A stretch of 55,994 nt of DNA from DASWIG01 sp965371445 (GCA_965371445.1 CBDUYN010000047.1:1-55994); one strand, 5' to 3'; shown: positions 45,781 to 55,455, counted from the first letter of the stretch. A program made the numbers and translations. Notes: a model not told the origin generated them from the sequence alone.

Positions 45781-46803
45781 CTACTCCCTCAGAAAGATGA
45801 CGTCGGCAGCGGCGAAGCGCTGATGGTCCTCGAAGTGGACCCTACTCGTCCACCGGAGGAAGTTGCCGTGACGGTCCCGCCGGCCGGAGGTCGTGTAGTC
45901 CAGCTCGATGGCCTCGACGCCGTGAAGCCGCAGACCCTGGAGCTCCGAGCTCTGGGAAACGCCGTCGTGGTTGGCGTCGACCCACAGGAGCAGCTCGGAG
46001 AAGACCTCGTCGGACGCCGAGAGCCAGCCGTCGCGGTTGCCGCCGGTCTCGGGCGCGTCGTAGACCGCGAGGGCGAGGAAGCCGTTGGGCTCGTCCTGCG
46101 CCGGGAGTTGGTAGGTCTTGGCGCCGAACAGCTCCGTGCCGTCGTCGATCGTGCCGTTGTCGTTGCGGTCGAGGACCAGGAAGCCGCCGGCGAACGAGCC
46201 CTCGGTCCAGGAGATCGTCTCGGGATTACCGTCGCCATTGATGTCGAAGTGCACGGGATCGTCGAGGCTGGTCAGCTCGAAAGGACCGGGCTCGAGGCTG
46301 ATAAGGATGGGGGTGTCGTCTCCTGTATCCTGAGTATCTGGTTCTTCCTCCTCCTCGGGAGGAGGACCCTCACAAGTGACCGACTTGGTACCGCTGTCCT
46401 CGGTATCATTGTCCACTCCGTTAATTCCGGCCAAAGTTCTTGCGGATCCCTTGACGGTTTCTCCGACACCGCAAATCGCATCCCAATCCGTTGCACAAGA
46501 TAAAGATGTAGCATTCTTGACAAGTTTGTTCCGATCACATTGCCCCTTGAGCGCGGGCAAAAATGAAGATTGATCCCAAGTCAGACCTGTCATCGTGAAG
46601 GCCTTCTCGCCATGTCCATCAGCAGGTGTGGCATTGGTCGTGGCCGAATGAGCCCCTGTGAAACTTGCCGAATCGTTCTGGTTGTTCGTGGCTGTCAACG
46701 TCACGCAGGCGTTGACGGTCACGGCCGCGAGAGACGGACTCGCCAGTCCAACCCCCAGGACGACGACTAGGCCGATCGTCGCGGTCAAGCTCCGAGTCTT
46801 CAT
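45781..46803 (-). CDS. Secreted protein with C-terminal calcium-binding-type loops
   Basis: 340 residues with signal peptide (MKTRSLTATIGLVVVLGVGL, cleavage near SLAA). An N-terminal region of about 120 residues with paired cysteines (ACVTLTA, GQCDRNK, LSCATDWDAICG) is followed by a Pro/Glu linker (146-155) and a C-terminal half with Asp/Asn-rich loops: DINGDGNPE (187-195), DRNDNGTIDDGTE (212-224), DANHDGVSQSSE (276-287). These resemble EF-hand/dockerin-like Ca2+ loops. No enzymatic motif. It overlaps the upstream gene by 4 nt. Function unknown; extracellular localisation is well supported. Confidence 0.85.
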   Translation of the reverse strand: MKTRSLTATIGLVVVLGVGLASPSLAAVTVNACVTLTATNNQNDSASFTGAHSATTNATPADGHGEKAFTMTGLTWDQSSFLPALKGQCDRNKLVKNATSLSCATDWDAICGVGETVKGSARTLAGINGVDNDTEDSGTKSVTCEGPPPEEEEEPDTQDTGDDTPILISLEPGPFELTSLDDPVHFDINGDGNPETISWTEGSFAGGFLVLDRNDNGTIDDGTELFGAKTYQLPAQDEPNGFLALAVYDAPETGGNRDGWLSASDEVFSELLLWVDANHDGVSQSSELQGLRLHGVEAIELDYTTSGRRDRHGNFLRWTSRVHFEDHQRFAAADVIFLRE

Positions 46804-47435
46804 CGTTGACCTCCTTCCTCGTCGCCGCGGCGGGCGCCGCGCGCCCTGACGCGTGTCAGCTCGCGGTCGAACGCCGAACGCATCCGCTCCATGTCGGGCA
46901 GGGAATCCCCCATGGGCTCACGGTCCATGACCATGACGGACGTGCCCGGACGGATGTCGCTGTCGATGAAGTCGCCGATCACCTCGCCCTGGCCCCAGGC
47001 TTCGAGCTTCAACAGGAGCCGGGCGTAGATCGCCGCCAGACGCGTGACCTGCCACTCCTGGTGCTCGAGGGCGTCTTGCCTCTTCTTCGCCTCGGCACGG
47101 ATCACCTCCCGGGCGTCGAGCACGGCGTAGGTGAAGGCGTCGGCGGCGGCGGAGCCGGGCTCGAGCCCGATCTCCTTCAGGAACTGGTGGTAGCTCTTGG
47201 GAACCGGCTCGCGCTCCATCCACAGCGATCCGTGGTGCAAGAGGTTGTAGACCAGTGTGTGGTCGGGGATCTCCTCGGGCCGCAACTTGCGGAAGTACTG
47301 CCCGTCGGCGTACTGCTCGTCGTAGGTGGCCATGAACCGGGGCTCGTATTCCCGCTCCAGCGGGAGCTCCTGGGACCCTGCCGGGAGGCTCCACAGGACC
47401 GAAGCGAGGATCCACAGGGAAGCACGTTGAAACAT
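46800..47435 (-). CDS. Secreted unknown protein
   Basis: 211 residues with signal peptide MFQRASLWILASVLWSLPAG. The mature protein is helical and charged (YDEQYADGQYFRKLRPEEIP, AKKRQDALEHQEWQVTRLAA) with no cysteine and no recognised domain. Its stop overlaps the start of the calcium-loop protein by 4 nt (ATGA), so both are made together, and both are exported. It is divergent from the large metallo-beta-lactamase/lamin-tail gene. I cannot assign a function. Confidence 0.8.
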   Translation of the reverse strand: MFQRASLWILASVLWSLPAGSQELPLEREYEPRFMATYDEQYADGQYFRKLRPEEIPDHTLVYNLLHHGSLWMEREPVPKSYHQFLKEIGLEPGSAAADAFTYAVLDAREVIRAEAKKRQDALEHQEWQVTRLAAIYARLLLKLEAWGQGEVIGDFIDSDIRPGTSVMVMDREPMGDSLPDMERMRSAFDRELTRVRARGARRGDEEGGQR

Positions 47436-47841
47436 CTTGGCTCTCCTCTCGTCTCGAAGTCAGCTTCAGGCCCGCCTCAACGAGAGCCTGGAGGTTAAGT
47501 TAGACGCGACTGGCCTCACCCTACATGCTGATGGAGCGTACTGTCAACACCGGTTTTGACGGAGCCGGCTTCGCCGCGCTCCCCGTCGGCTTGGCGGTAG
47601 GTCGCCGCTCTACCGGCCGGAGCGCTCGGAGCGTCCGGAGGACTCGCCGCGGCATGGCCCGGGTTCTTGGCCACCCCACTGGAACTTCTCCGCCAAATCT
47701 GTGACAATCCGGCTTGGAGGCCGGTATCTACCGGCTTCCAGCCGTACACAAAGCTCACCAGGATCCCGACGCGGCGTTCGTGCCCGGCGTTGCGGGCGAT
47801 GTCCTGCCAACAGGAGGGATCCGCCACAAGAGGGGATCCCC
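47436..47841. other. Divergent intergenic region with a long imperfect hairpin
   Basis: 406 nt without a convincing gene between two divergent units of secreted proteins. At 47710-47744 two 16-17-nt arms (ending GGCCGGTA and starting TACCGGC) pair almost perfectly around a 2-nt loop. It lacks a T-run, so it is an operator, a repeat element or an RNA structure in the leader of the downstream gene, not an intrinsic terminator. A minus-strand open frame through it (to 47905) has no start signal and I do not call it. Confidence 0.4.
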
Positions 47842-50800
47842 ATGACTCGAAAAGCCGTTCTCCCAAGCCTCGTCCTGTTGCTTGCGACGCTCCCGGCGTC
47901 GGCACAGCTGCTGCGAATCTACTACCCGGACATCGAGCAGGGAAGCTCCACCCTCGTCGTCTCGCCCACGGGTCAGGCCCTCCTGATCGACGCCGGAACC
48001 GGCATCAAGTCGACCGAGGACGCCATTGAGGAATTCATCAACGACCTGATCGACGCTGGTGTCGTCACGAGCCTCGACTACACGATCGCCTCCCACTACG
48101 ACGAGGACCACATCGGCCGTATGGAGAACGTCTTCCAGATGGTGCCGATGGACCCGGCGGCGATCGCCTACGACCGCGGCGAGTTCCACAGCACCCCTTC
48201 CACCTTCGCCTACTCCGACTACGCCTTCGGCGCCGGCCAGCACAACCGCACCAGCGTGCCGAAATGCACCACCCTCAGCCTGGGCGGCGGGGTGACGGCG
48301 AAGGTCTACACGGTCAACGGCGAGGTCTGCGGCGGCTCGACGATCGACGTCACGGGCTCGGGCCAGTTCGAGAACTCGGCCTCGGTGACCGTGGTCGTCG
48401 AGTACGGCGACGTCGACGTCTGGATCGGCGGCGACCTGACGGGCAATCCGGCCAAGGGCGTCACCGACGTCGAGTCGGAGGCAGCGCCCCAGGTCGGCGA
48501 CGCCGACGTTTACACGTTCAACCACCACGGCAGTGAGACGAGCACCAACCAGACCTTCCTCTCCGCTCTCAAGGCCGAGGTTGGCCTCAACCAGAACTCC
48601 GCCTCGAACAGCTTCGGCCATCCCCGGGCGGTGATCGTCAGCCGCTTCCTGGCGACCCCCGACACCAACTCGGCGACGCCGATCTTCTACCAGCAGAACC
48701 CCGGCAACTCGGGCGATCCCGACTCCGACGACTCGCTCGCCGACGCCATCGCCGACTGCGACGACACCACCGGCGCCTTTGGCCTGCCCGGCACCATGAC
48801 GCTTCTCTCCGACGGCACCTCCTACCGCATCCACGCCTGCGGCATCCCGGCGACGGAGTTTGCGGCCGACGAGGGCCTGGGGACGATCGGCGACTACCCG
48901 CCGGCCATCCGCCGCGTCCTGCGCACGCCCCAGGTGCCCCTGGCGAGCGAGACCGTCACCGTCGAGGCCGACATCGACGACCTCTCCTCGGCCGAGATCC
49001 AGTACGACCTCGACGACGTCGCCCAGACGCCGATCGCGATGACGCTCGTCAGCGGCAACACCTATAGCGGCACCATCCCCGCCCAGACCGACGGTACGAA
49101 GGTCAAGCTCCGCGTCGCCGCGACCGACAGCGCGGCGCAGACCGAGGTCTCGGCGGCCCAGGGCTACTACTCCGGGACGACCGACATCTCGACGGTCCGC
49201 GTCAACGACGCCGACGGCGTCCTCGTGCCCAAGGCCTACGGCGTACGCGTCGAAGGCAACCTGACGGTCGAGCCCGGAATCTTCCACACCTTCGTCAGCC
49301 AGATCTGGGTCCAGGACGCCACCGGCGGCATCCAGGTCTTCGATCCGGCGTTCCTGTCGCTCAACCGCGGCGACCTGGTGGAGCTCCGCGGTGTGATGGA
49401 GCAGTTCGGCGGCGCGACGGAGATCTCGACGGCGTCGGGCTTCGGCAACGTCGGCCACACCTTCATCAGCGCCGGGTCGGCGCCGGCGCCGCAGGTCGTC
49501 ACCGTCGCCGGAGCGAACGAGGCGGTCGAGGGGACGCTGATCCGGATCAACGGCGTCACCGTCACCGACGGCACGATCGCCGCGACGGGCAATTCGAGCC
49601 TCACGATCACCGACGACGGCGGCACCTCGACGATGACGCTTCGCATCGACGGCGACACCGACATCCCGGGCTCCAACACGCCGACGCAGCCGTTTGACGT
49701 CATCGGCGTCGCGAGCCAGTTCGACTCCTGGGTGCCCCTCACGTCGGGTTTCCAGATCTCACCGCGCGAACAAGCCGACATCCTCTCCGACGAGGTCAAC
49801 CACCCGGACGTCGTCATCAGCGAGATCCACGCCGACCCGGCGAACGGTGGCAACGGCGACGCCAACGGCGACGGCACCCGAAGCGCCACCCAAGACGAGT
49901 TCGTCGAGCTTCTCAACACCAGCTACGACCCGGTGGACATCAGCGGCTGGACGATCTCCGACGGCGTCGGCTTGAAGCACACTTTCCCGGCCAGCACGGT
50001 AATCCCGGGGCGTGAGGCCGCGGTGGTCTTCGGCGGCGGCACCCCCACGGGCGACTTCGGCAACGCGGCCATGGGCGGCCTCGTCTTCACCGCTTCGACG
50101 GGGGGTCTGGGGCTCAACAACACCGGCGACACGGTGACGTTGGGAGACGGCGTCGGTACGGTCCAGGCGGTGACCTACGGCTCGGAGGGCAACAGCAACC
50201 AGTCGCTGGTGCGCGACCCTGACTTTTCGAACGCACCATTCGTGAAACACCAGGACGCCACCGGCTCGAACAACGCCCGCTACTCGCCGGGGACGCGGAT
50301 CAACGGCCAGGCCTTCACCGTGCCCCCGGGGGCGATCCTCCTCACCGAGGTGATGTACGACCCGACGGGTGCCGACGGCCAGCTGGAGTGGCTCGAGCTC
50401 TACAACACGACGTCGGGCTCGATCGACGTCGGCGACCTCTGCGTCGGCTCGGGCGGCGGCGACTACACCAACAGCACGGTACAGCTCTCCGGGACGATCG
50501 CGGCCGGCGCGACCTACGTCGTCGGGGGACCCACCTCGTCGGCGGACAACGCCAACCCGACTCTTGACCTGGTCTACGACTTTAGCCCCGACTTCCAGAA
50601 CTCCGGCGCCGACGCCGACGGTGTGGCGCTTTTCAACCTCCAGTGCGCGCTGGTCACGGCGTCGACGGTCCCGGTCGACGCGGTGGTCTACGGCGCCGCC
50701 AACACCAACGGCTTGATCGACGAGACCGGCTCGGCCAACGCGCCGGAGGTCGGGGACGCATCCTCGGGTCAGACGATCGAGCGCGTCGACAACGCCGGCG

Positions 50801-51714
50801 TCTGGCATATCCAGCCGGTGCCGACCCCCAACGCCTACACGGACGGCGGCCCGCCGGGACCCCCCGAGGGTCTCCTCCTCTCCGAGGTCCTCTACGACGT
50901 GCCGAGCGGTGACGACGGCTTCGAGTGGATCGAGCTCTACCACTCGGGGACGGAGACGATCGACCTGGCGCAGTTCAGCCTCGGCTGGGGCGGCACGACT
51001 TACTCGAATTCGGCGCAGCTCTCGGGCACGATCGTACCGGGTGAGGTCTTCGTCGTCGGGGGTCCGAGCTCGGACGCGTCGAACGCCAATCCGACCTACG
51101 ACCTGGTGCTGAACTTCTCGAGCGACCTCCAGAACAGCGGCTCACCGGGCGACGGCATCGCGCTCTACAACCTCCCGGAGGCGTCGGTCACCGGTTCGAC
51201 CGTACCGATCGACGCGGTGATCTACGGCCCGAACAACAACAGCGGCCTGATCGACGAGACCGGCTCGGCGAACCCGCCCGAGGTGGGCGACGCGCCCGAG
51301 AGCCAGTCGATCGAACGTACTGATCTCGCCGGCAGCTGGCAGATCCAGTCGAGCCCGACGCCCAACACCTCGCCGCTCACCGGTGGCGGCGGAACCCCGA
51401 CCTCGATGCACGTCGACTCCATCGTGCTCTCGACCGTCAATGCCGGTCAGGGCAAGAAGCGTGGCCGCGCCGTGGTGACGATCGTCGACGACCTGGGCTC
51501 GCCGGTCTCCGGCGTCGACGTGACGGGGACGTTCACGGGCGACTTCTCAGAGACGCCTCCGGCCGAGACGACCAACGCGAGCGGCGTCGCGACGATCGAC
51601 ACGTCGGGGACGAAGAAGGGGTCGATATCGTTCACCTTTTGCGTCGACAGCGTCACCGGCGGCAGCCTGACGTACGACTCGGGAGCCAACGTCGAGACCT
51701 GCGACACTTTGTAA
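47842..51714 (+). CDS. Secreted ComEC-like metallo-beta-lactamase protein with lamin-tail domains
   Basis: 1290 residues from the ATG at 47842 (AGAGGGG ahead); signal peptide 1-22 (LLLATLPASAQ). An MBL-fold domain (23-335) has SHYDEDHIG (His85, Asp87, Asp89, His90: the HxDxDH variant of ComEC), GGDL (197-200) and FNHHGSE (226-232). Then come an Ig-like segment (350-445), an OB-fold-like region as in YhcR-type nucleases (448-650), three lamin-tail domains (about 655-820, 832-1000, 1010-1175; LLTEVMYDP, EWLELYN, EWIELYH) and a terminal Ig-like domain (1190-1290). This combination suggests an extracellular nuclease or phosphodiesterase acting on DNA, by analogy with ComEC/Rec2 and LTD-nucleases. 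Activity is inferred. Confidence 0.92.
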   Translation: MTRKAVLPSLVLLLATLPASAQLLRIYYPDIEQGSSTLVVSPTGQALLIDAGTGIKSTEDAIEEFINDLIDAGVVTSLDYTIASHYDEDHIGRMENVFQMVPMDPAAIAYDRGEFHSTPSTFAYSDYAFGAGQHNRTSVPKCTTLSLGGGVTAKVYTVNGEVCGGSTIDVTGSGQFENSASVTVVVEYGDVDVWIGGDLTGNPAKGVTDVESEAAPQVGDADVYTFNHHGSETSTNQTFLSALKAEVGLNQNSASNSFGHPRAVIVSRFLATPDTNSATPIFYQQNPGNSGDPDSDDSLADAIADCDDTTGAFGLPGTMTLLSDGTSYRIHACGIPATEFAADEGLGTIGDYPPAIRRVLRTPQVPLASETVTVEADIDDLSSAEIQYDLDDVAQTPIAMTLVSGNTYSGTIPAQTDGTKVKLRVAATDSAAQTEVSAAQGYYSGTTDISTVRVNDADGVLVPKAYGVRVEGNLTVEPGIFHTFVSQIWVQDATGGIQVFDPAFLSLNRGDLVELRGVMEQFGGATEISTASGFGNVGHTFISAGSAPAPQVVTVAGANEAVEGTLIRINGVTVTDGTIAATGNSSLTITDDGGTSTMTLRIDGDTDIPGSNTPTQPFDVIGVASQFDSWVPLTSGFQISPREQADILSDEVNHPDVVISEIHADPANGGNGDANGDGTRSATQDEFVELLNTSYDPVDISGWTISDGVGLKHTFPASTVIPGREAAVVFGGGTPTGDFGNAAMGGLVFTASTGGLGLNNTGDTVTLGDGVGTVQAVTYGSEGNSNQSLVRDPDFSNAPFVKHQDATGSNNARYSPGTRINGQAFTVPPGAILLTEVMYDPTGADGQLEWLELYNTTSGSIDVGDLCVGSGGGDYTNSTVQLSGTIAAGATYVVGGPTSSADNANPTLDLVYDFSPDFQNSGADADGVALFNLQCALVTASTVPVDAVVYGAANTNGLIDETGSANAPEVGDASSGQTIERVDNAGVWHIQPVPTPNAYTDGGPPGPPEGLLLSEVLYDVPSGDDGFEWIELYHSGTETIDLAQFSLGWGGTTYSNSAQLSGTIVPGEVFVVGGPSSDASNANPTYDLVLNFSSDLQNSGSPGDGIALYNLPEASVTGSTVPIDAVIYGPNNNSGLIDETGSANPPEVGDAPESQSIERTDLAGSWQIQSSPTPNTSPLTGGGGTPTSMHVDSIVLSTVNAGQGKKRGRAVVTIVDDLGSPVSGVDVTGTFTGDFSETPPAETTNASGVATIDTSGTKKGSISFTFCVDSVTGGSLTYDSGANVETCDTL

Positions 51715-51728
51715 GAGGATCTTTTCGG

Positions 51729-51826
51729 GCGAAGGGGCAGGCTGCGTTACGGGCAGGCTGCCTCTTCGTCCCCTCGGGACGTCTTCTGCTGGGACCGCAG
51801 GCGTCCCGCCTGCCTCTTCGTCCCGA
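51729..51826. terminator. Nested inverted repeats between convergent genes
   Basis: Two structures lie in the 200-nt convergent spacer 51715-51914. The first pairs GGGCGAAG (51729-51736) with CTTCGTCCC (51763-51771). The second pairs TCGGGACG (51774-51781) with CGTCCCGA (51819-51826) and encloses a 7-bp hairpin GCAGGCG/CGCCTGC. CTCTTCGTCCC occurs twice. No T-run; a bidirectional terminator or a dispersed intergenic repeat is likely. Confidence 0.45.
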
Positions 51827-51914
51827 CGGGCGCGTTCGCTACGGTCAGGGCTTCCGCACTCATAATCGTCGATCGTACCACGGGACGGCGGGGTCCCGGG
51901 TGGGTCGCCGGACG

Positions 51915-52907
51915 TCACAGCCGCCGCAGCGACACCCGCCGCACGGCGTGGTCCTTGCCTTTGCGCAGGATCAGATGCGCCCGCTCGCGGGTGGGGGAGA
52001 TGTTCTCGCGCAGGTTGACCTCGTTGATCCGGCTCCAGATGCCGCGCGCCGTTTCGACGGCTTCGTCGTTCGACAAGTCCGCGTAGCGGTGGAAGTAGGA
52101 CGCCTCGTCGCGGAACACGAGGTCGCGCAGCTTCAGGAAGCGGTCGACGTACCACTGCTCGGCGTGCCGGGCCTTGGCGTCGACGTAGATCGAGAAATCG
52201 AAGAAGTCCGAGACGAAGAGCCGCTGCGCCTTGCCGCGTCGTACGCCGGTCTGCAAGACGTTGAGCCCCTCGAGGATGACGATGTCCGGGCAGCGGACGA
52301 TCTGGCGCCCACCGTCGACGATGTCGTAGCTGCGGTGCGAGTAGACGGGAGCCTCGACCTCGTCTTTGCCTGATTTCAAGTCGACCAGGAACTTCAAGAG
52401 GCGCCTCCGGTTGTAGCTTTCCGGAAAGCCCTTACGCTCCATCAGGCCCTTCTCCTCCAGGATCCGGTTCGGGTAGAGGAAGCCGTCGGTGGTGACGATC
52501 TCGACTCTGGGATGATCGCTCCATTGGGCCAGCAGGGCCTGAAGGATGCGGGCGGTCGTGCTCTTGCCCACCGCGACGCTGCCGGCCATGCCGATGACGT
52601 AGGGCACCTTCGTCGACCGGGCGCCGAGGAAGGTGTCGCTCGCCCGGTGGAGGTTCTGGGTGGCCGCCACGTAGAGGTTCAAGAGCCGCGACATGGGCAG
52701 GAAGATCTCGGCCACCTCCGCCAGCGATACCTCGTCGTTGACGCCACGCAGCTCAATCAGCTCCTCCTCGCTCAAGGTCAGCGGGGTGGCGGCCCGCATC
52801 TCGGCCCATTCCTCGCGGGTGAAATGGAGAAAGGGCGAGGGCGGCGACGCGCCGTTCGCCGAGGTCCGAGCCGGCTCTTGAACGGAAACGCTTGGGGTCT
52901 CGATCAC
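51915..52907 (-). CDS. coaA: Type I pantothenate kinase
   Basis: 330 residues from a GTG at 52907. Phosphorylates pantothenate, the first committed step of coenzyme A synthesis. It aligns along its length with E. coli CoaA: FTREEWAEMR, SLAEVAEIFLPMSRLLN, P-loop GSVAVGKSTTARIL, TTDGFLYPN, KGFPESYN, PVYSHRSYD, ILEGLNVLQTG, SDFFDFSIYVDA and TRERAHLILRKG. The N-terminal 25 residues are extra and low-complexity. No ribosome binding site is obvious. Separated by 59 nt from the upstream hydrolase gene on the same strand. Confidence 0.95.
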   Translation of the reverse strand: MIETPSVSVQEPARTSANGASPPSPFLHFTREEWAEMRAATPLTLSEEELIELRGVNDEVSLAEVAEIFLPMSRLLNLYVAATQNLHRASDTFLGARSTKVPYVIGMAGSVAVGKSTTARILQALLAQWSDHPRVEIVTTDGFLYPNRILEEKGLMERKGFPESYNRRRLLKFLVDLKSGKDEVEAPVYSHRSYDIVDGGRQIVRCPDIVILEGLNVLQTGVRRGKAQRLFVSDFFDFSIYVDAKARHAEQWYVDRFLKLRDLVFRDEASYFHRYADLSNDEAVETARGIWSRINEVNLRENISPTRERAHLILRKGKDHAVRRVSLRRL

Positions 52908-52966
52908 AGTTGGGGGCCCTTTCGTGGGGCGAGTCTATGCCATCCCGCCGGCCATGACGCCGCCTC

Positions 52967-53902
52967 TCAGGACAGGACGAGCGTTTCGCCGACCGCCAGC
53001 ACGCGCAACTGCCGCGATTCGTCGCCGTCCACGTGGGTCTGCCACCAGGCCCGGAGCCGCTCGGCGGGCTCCAGGAGCGGCTCGTCGGTGAGCTGGAACG
53101 CGCCCCAGTGCATCGGTACGAGGGACCGTGCTCCAAGCTCTAGAAAAGCGCGCCCAGCCTGATCGGGGTTCATGTGGACTTTCTCCATGAACCAGGCCGG
53201 TTTGTAGCCGCCGATCGGCAGGAGGGCGGCGTCGAGCCCTGGGAAGCGGCGTCCGATCTCGGCGAAGCCGTCGAAGTAGGCGCTGTCGCCCGCGTGGTAG
53301 ACGGTGGCCGAGCGGCCGGCCACGACGTAGCCGCCCCAGAGCGTCCGGTTCTCGTCGGCGATGCCGCGCCGCGACCAGTGGCGCGCCGGCGTCAGGGTCA
53401 CTTGGACCCCGGCGACGTCGACGCTCTGCCAGTGGTCGAGCTCCTCGACGTGCCGGAATCCACGGCGGCGAAACCAGCTTCCGAGCCGCAGCGGTGCCAC
53501 GACCGGTGTGGTCCGCGGCAGGGACTTCACCGACGCCGAGTCGAGGTGGTCGTAGTGCGAGTGGGTGACGAGCAGGAGGTCGATCGGCGGCAGGTCGTCC
53601 GCTTCGAGGCCCGGCAGCCCGTGGCGAGGGTAGAAAGTACCGATGCGGCGTGCGAAGACCGGGTCGACCAAGATGTGCTTGCCGTCGAGCGTGACGAGGA
53701 ACGAGGCGTGTCCGATCCAGGTGAGGCGCGGGAAGTCGCCGTTCGCGTGGACGAGCTTGGCGTCGTGCGCGACGGCGGGGGCGGGCGGACCCGGCGGCTC
53801 TACCCTTCGGCGTCCGGTGAGGCGGTCCCAGACTCCCCAGCGCCAGGCCTCGCGCAGGTTGTGGGGACGGTGACGGGGGTCCGGGTTGGTGAAACGGGCC
53901 AT
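52967..53902 (-). CDS. UlaG/NAPE-PLD-like metallo-beta-lactamase-fold hydrolase
   Basis: 311 residues, cytoplasmic (no signal peptide). Metal ligands are visible: THSHYDHLD (HxHxDH), a later His in ARHWSRRG, YHAGDS with the bridging Asp, and MHWGAF near the end. LTWIGHASFLV and the WFMEKVHMNPDQA segment are characteristic of the NAPE-PLD/UlaG branch, whose members hydrolyse phospholipid-type phosphodiesters or lactones. The substrate cannot be decided. Confidence 0.9.
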   Translation of the reverse strand: MARFTNPDPRHRPHNLREAWRWGVWDRLTGRRRVEPPGPPAPAVAHDAKLVHANGDFPRLTWIGHASFLVTLDGKHILVDPVFARRIGTFYPRHGLPGLEADDLPPIDLLLVTHSHYDHLDSASVKSLPRTTPVVAPLRLGSWFRRRGFRHVEELDHWQSVDVAGVQVTLTPARHWSRRGIADENRTLWGGYVVAGRSATVYHAGDSAYFDGFAEIGRRFPGLDAALLPIGGYKPAWFMEKVHMNPDQAGRAFLELGARSLVPMHWGAFQLTDEPLLEPAERLRAWWQTHVDGDESRQLRVLAVGETLVLS

Positions 53903-53955
53903 GGCGGGGGATTCTACCCCGACCTCGGGGGCTGGCGAGGCAGGTCAAAAGGCAG

Positions 53956-53987
53956 GGCAAGAAGGCAAGAGGGCAAGAAGGCAAGAC
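53956..53987. repeat. Four tandem 8-nt units
   Basis: Units GGCAAGAA, GGCAAGAG, GGCAAGAA, GGCAAGAC follow directly on each other between the hydrolase start and the decayed STAND gene; a possible slippage-prone tract at the border of the accessory region. Confidence 0.8.
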
Positions 53988-54001
53988 GATGAGAAAGACC
54001 C

Positions 54002-55400
54002 GTGCTATGGCCGAGAAAGATCCGATCGCGGCTGGTGCGTCCCCTGTTATATAAGGTCGCGACCGCGGAGGGCGGGCCGCGCTGCCGCGTCGTGCTGCTG
54101 ACGCGTCGCGAGGCGGATTGGTGGCGCATCCTGCGCGAGGACGACGCGGACGTCGAGCAGCTTGTCGATGCCCCGCCCGGCGTCCGTCAGCTCGCCGCGC
54201 TTGAGGCGGGTCGTGTTGAGGCGTTCGGGGAAGCGGCCAGAGCCTTCTCCGAGGGGGACGGCGACGAGGTGGACGTCCCCGATCTTGAACGGAGCGGGCT
54301 CGATCGTGTCCTCTATATACATATGGCGGCGCTGGCGTCGGTCGGAGGCGAACGGATCGAGGACGCCAGCGACGCGCTTGCGAAGACCCTCGATCACGAG
54401 CGGCACTTCTGGACGCGTCGAGTTGAAGACATCGTCGAGGAGAAGACGCAGAGGCATCTGCTGCGCAAGGCCGTCCCCCGGTCGGTCGCGGCTTTGACCC
54501 TGACGGGCGGGGCCGACGGCGACGGCGTGACGCGGTTGCTCGACGCGGCGACCGAGGGCCTGGTGCTGCAAGACGACGTTCGGGCGACGCTCGACGAGCT
54601 CGTGTTGCGTCCGCTTTATGGGGACGGCGTCCACCTTGGGGGGCTGGAGCCCGACCTGCTCGGCGAGGAGTTGGTGGCATCGTGCCTGGACGATGAGCCG
54701 ACGCTGCTCGACCGAGTCCTCGGAGTGGCCGACGAGGACGGGCGGGCTTCGACGTTGACCGTCCTGACTCGGCTTGCGGGCCGGCGTCCGAAGGAGGAGC
54801 AGTGGCTGCGGCGGGCCTTCGAGGGACACGTCGAGGAGCTGGCGGAGACGGCGCTGGCGGTAGCCGTCGAGATCGGGGACCCGGTGGGACGGGTGCTGGC
54901 GGATTACGTCGGCGGGGTGTCGGGGGAGCTTGCCCAGCGGTTGATGGCTCGCTGCGACGGGAAGGACTACCAGCTTTCCGTTCCGCTGCGCGAGGTCGCC
55001 TGCGAGGCGACGCGTCGGCGTCTGGAGGTCTGCCGGGAGAGCTGGCCGGAGCCCCACGAGGAGCAGCTCAAGGATCTGTCGACCGCGGCCAATAACTTGG
55101 GCGTTCGGCTCAATGCTCTTGGGCGGCGCGAGGAAGCCCTCGAAGCCACCCGCGAGGCCGTCGAGATTCGACGCCGGCTCGCGGCGTCGCGACCCGACGC
55201 TTTCCTGCCCGACCTCGCTCAGAGCCTCAACAACCTGGGCAATCGGCTCATTCGAACGCCTGCCGGAGGCGTTCGCGGGGTGGATGAGGATCATGGCCGG
55301 GAGCTACCAGAAGCGAGCCGACGACGCCGGGCGTCCGGTGGACGCCGAGCTTCTGGGTCCGATCCTGGCGGGGTTGGAGCGCCTCGGCGAGGACAGCTGA
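54002..55400 (+). pseudogene. Remnant of a STAND NTPase with TPR repeats
   Basis: The recognisable protein begins in mid-domain (CRVVLLTRREADWWRIL is the region after Walker B in bacterial NB-ARC-like ATPases; ALEAGRVEAFGEAARAF follows), so the effector and P-loop half are missing. A winged-helix/linker region runs to about 54980. One good TPR (LSTAANNLGVRLNALGRREE) follows, and a second starts (LAQSLNNLGNRL) but breaks at about 55250. The true tail continues in another frame (FERLPEAFAGWMRIMAG to GLERLGEDS, stop 55398-55400). The simplest reading is deletion of both the 5' half and several TPRs. Intact relatives are common in Actinobacteria and Acidobacteria and include defence sensors; none of that function can remain here. 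TTATATAA at 54044 is unusually AT-rich for the window. Confidence 0.75.
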
Positions 55401-55419
55401 GGCGTCGGCTCGGGGGTGG
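55322..55419 (+). repeat. 98-bp direct repeat, copy 1 (tail of STAND gene)
   Basis: Covers the last 26 codons and 19 nt after the stop of the STAND remnant. Copy 2 lies 501 bp further right with about 5 mismatches over 98 bp (counted by eye). The pair brackets the toxin-antitoxin remnant. Confidence 0.85.
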
Positions 55420-55455
55420 CATGGCCATCGTCCCGTGGTCTGCTATCCTACTCCT

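Noticed and set aside
47516..47905. Minus-strand gene of 129 codons across the divergent intergenic region
   Set aside because: No ribosome binding site, it runs into the start of a certain gene, and its middle is just the hairpin read as codons.
47755..49458. 567-codon minus-strand frame opposite the metallo-beta-lactamase gene
   Set aside because: Shadow; the plus-strand frame carries signal peptide and metal motifs.
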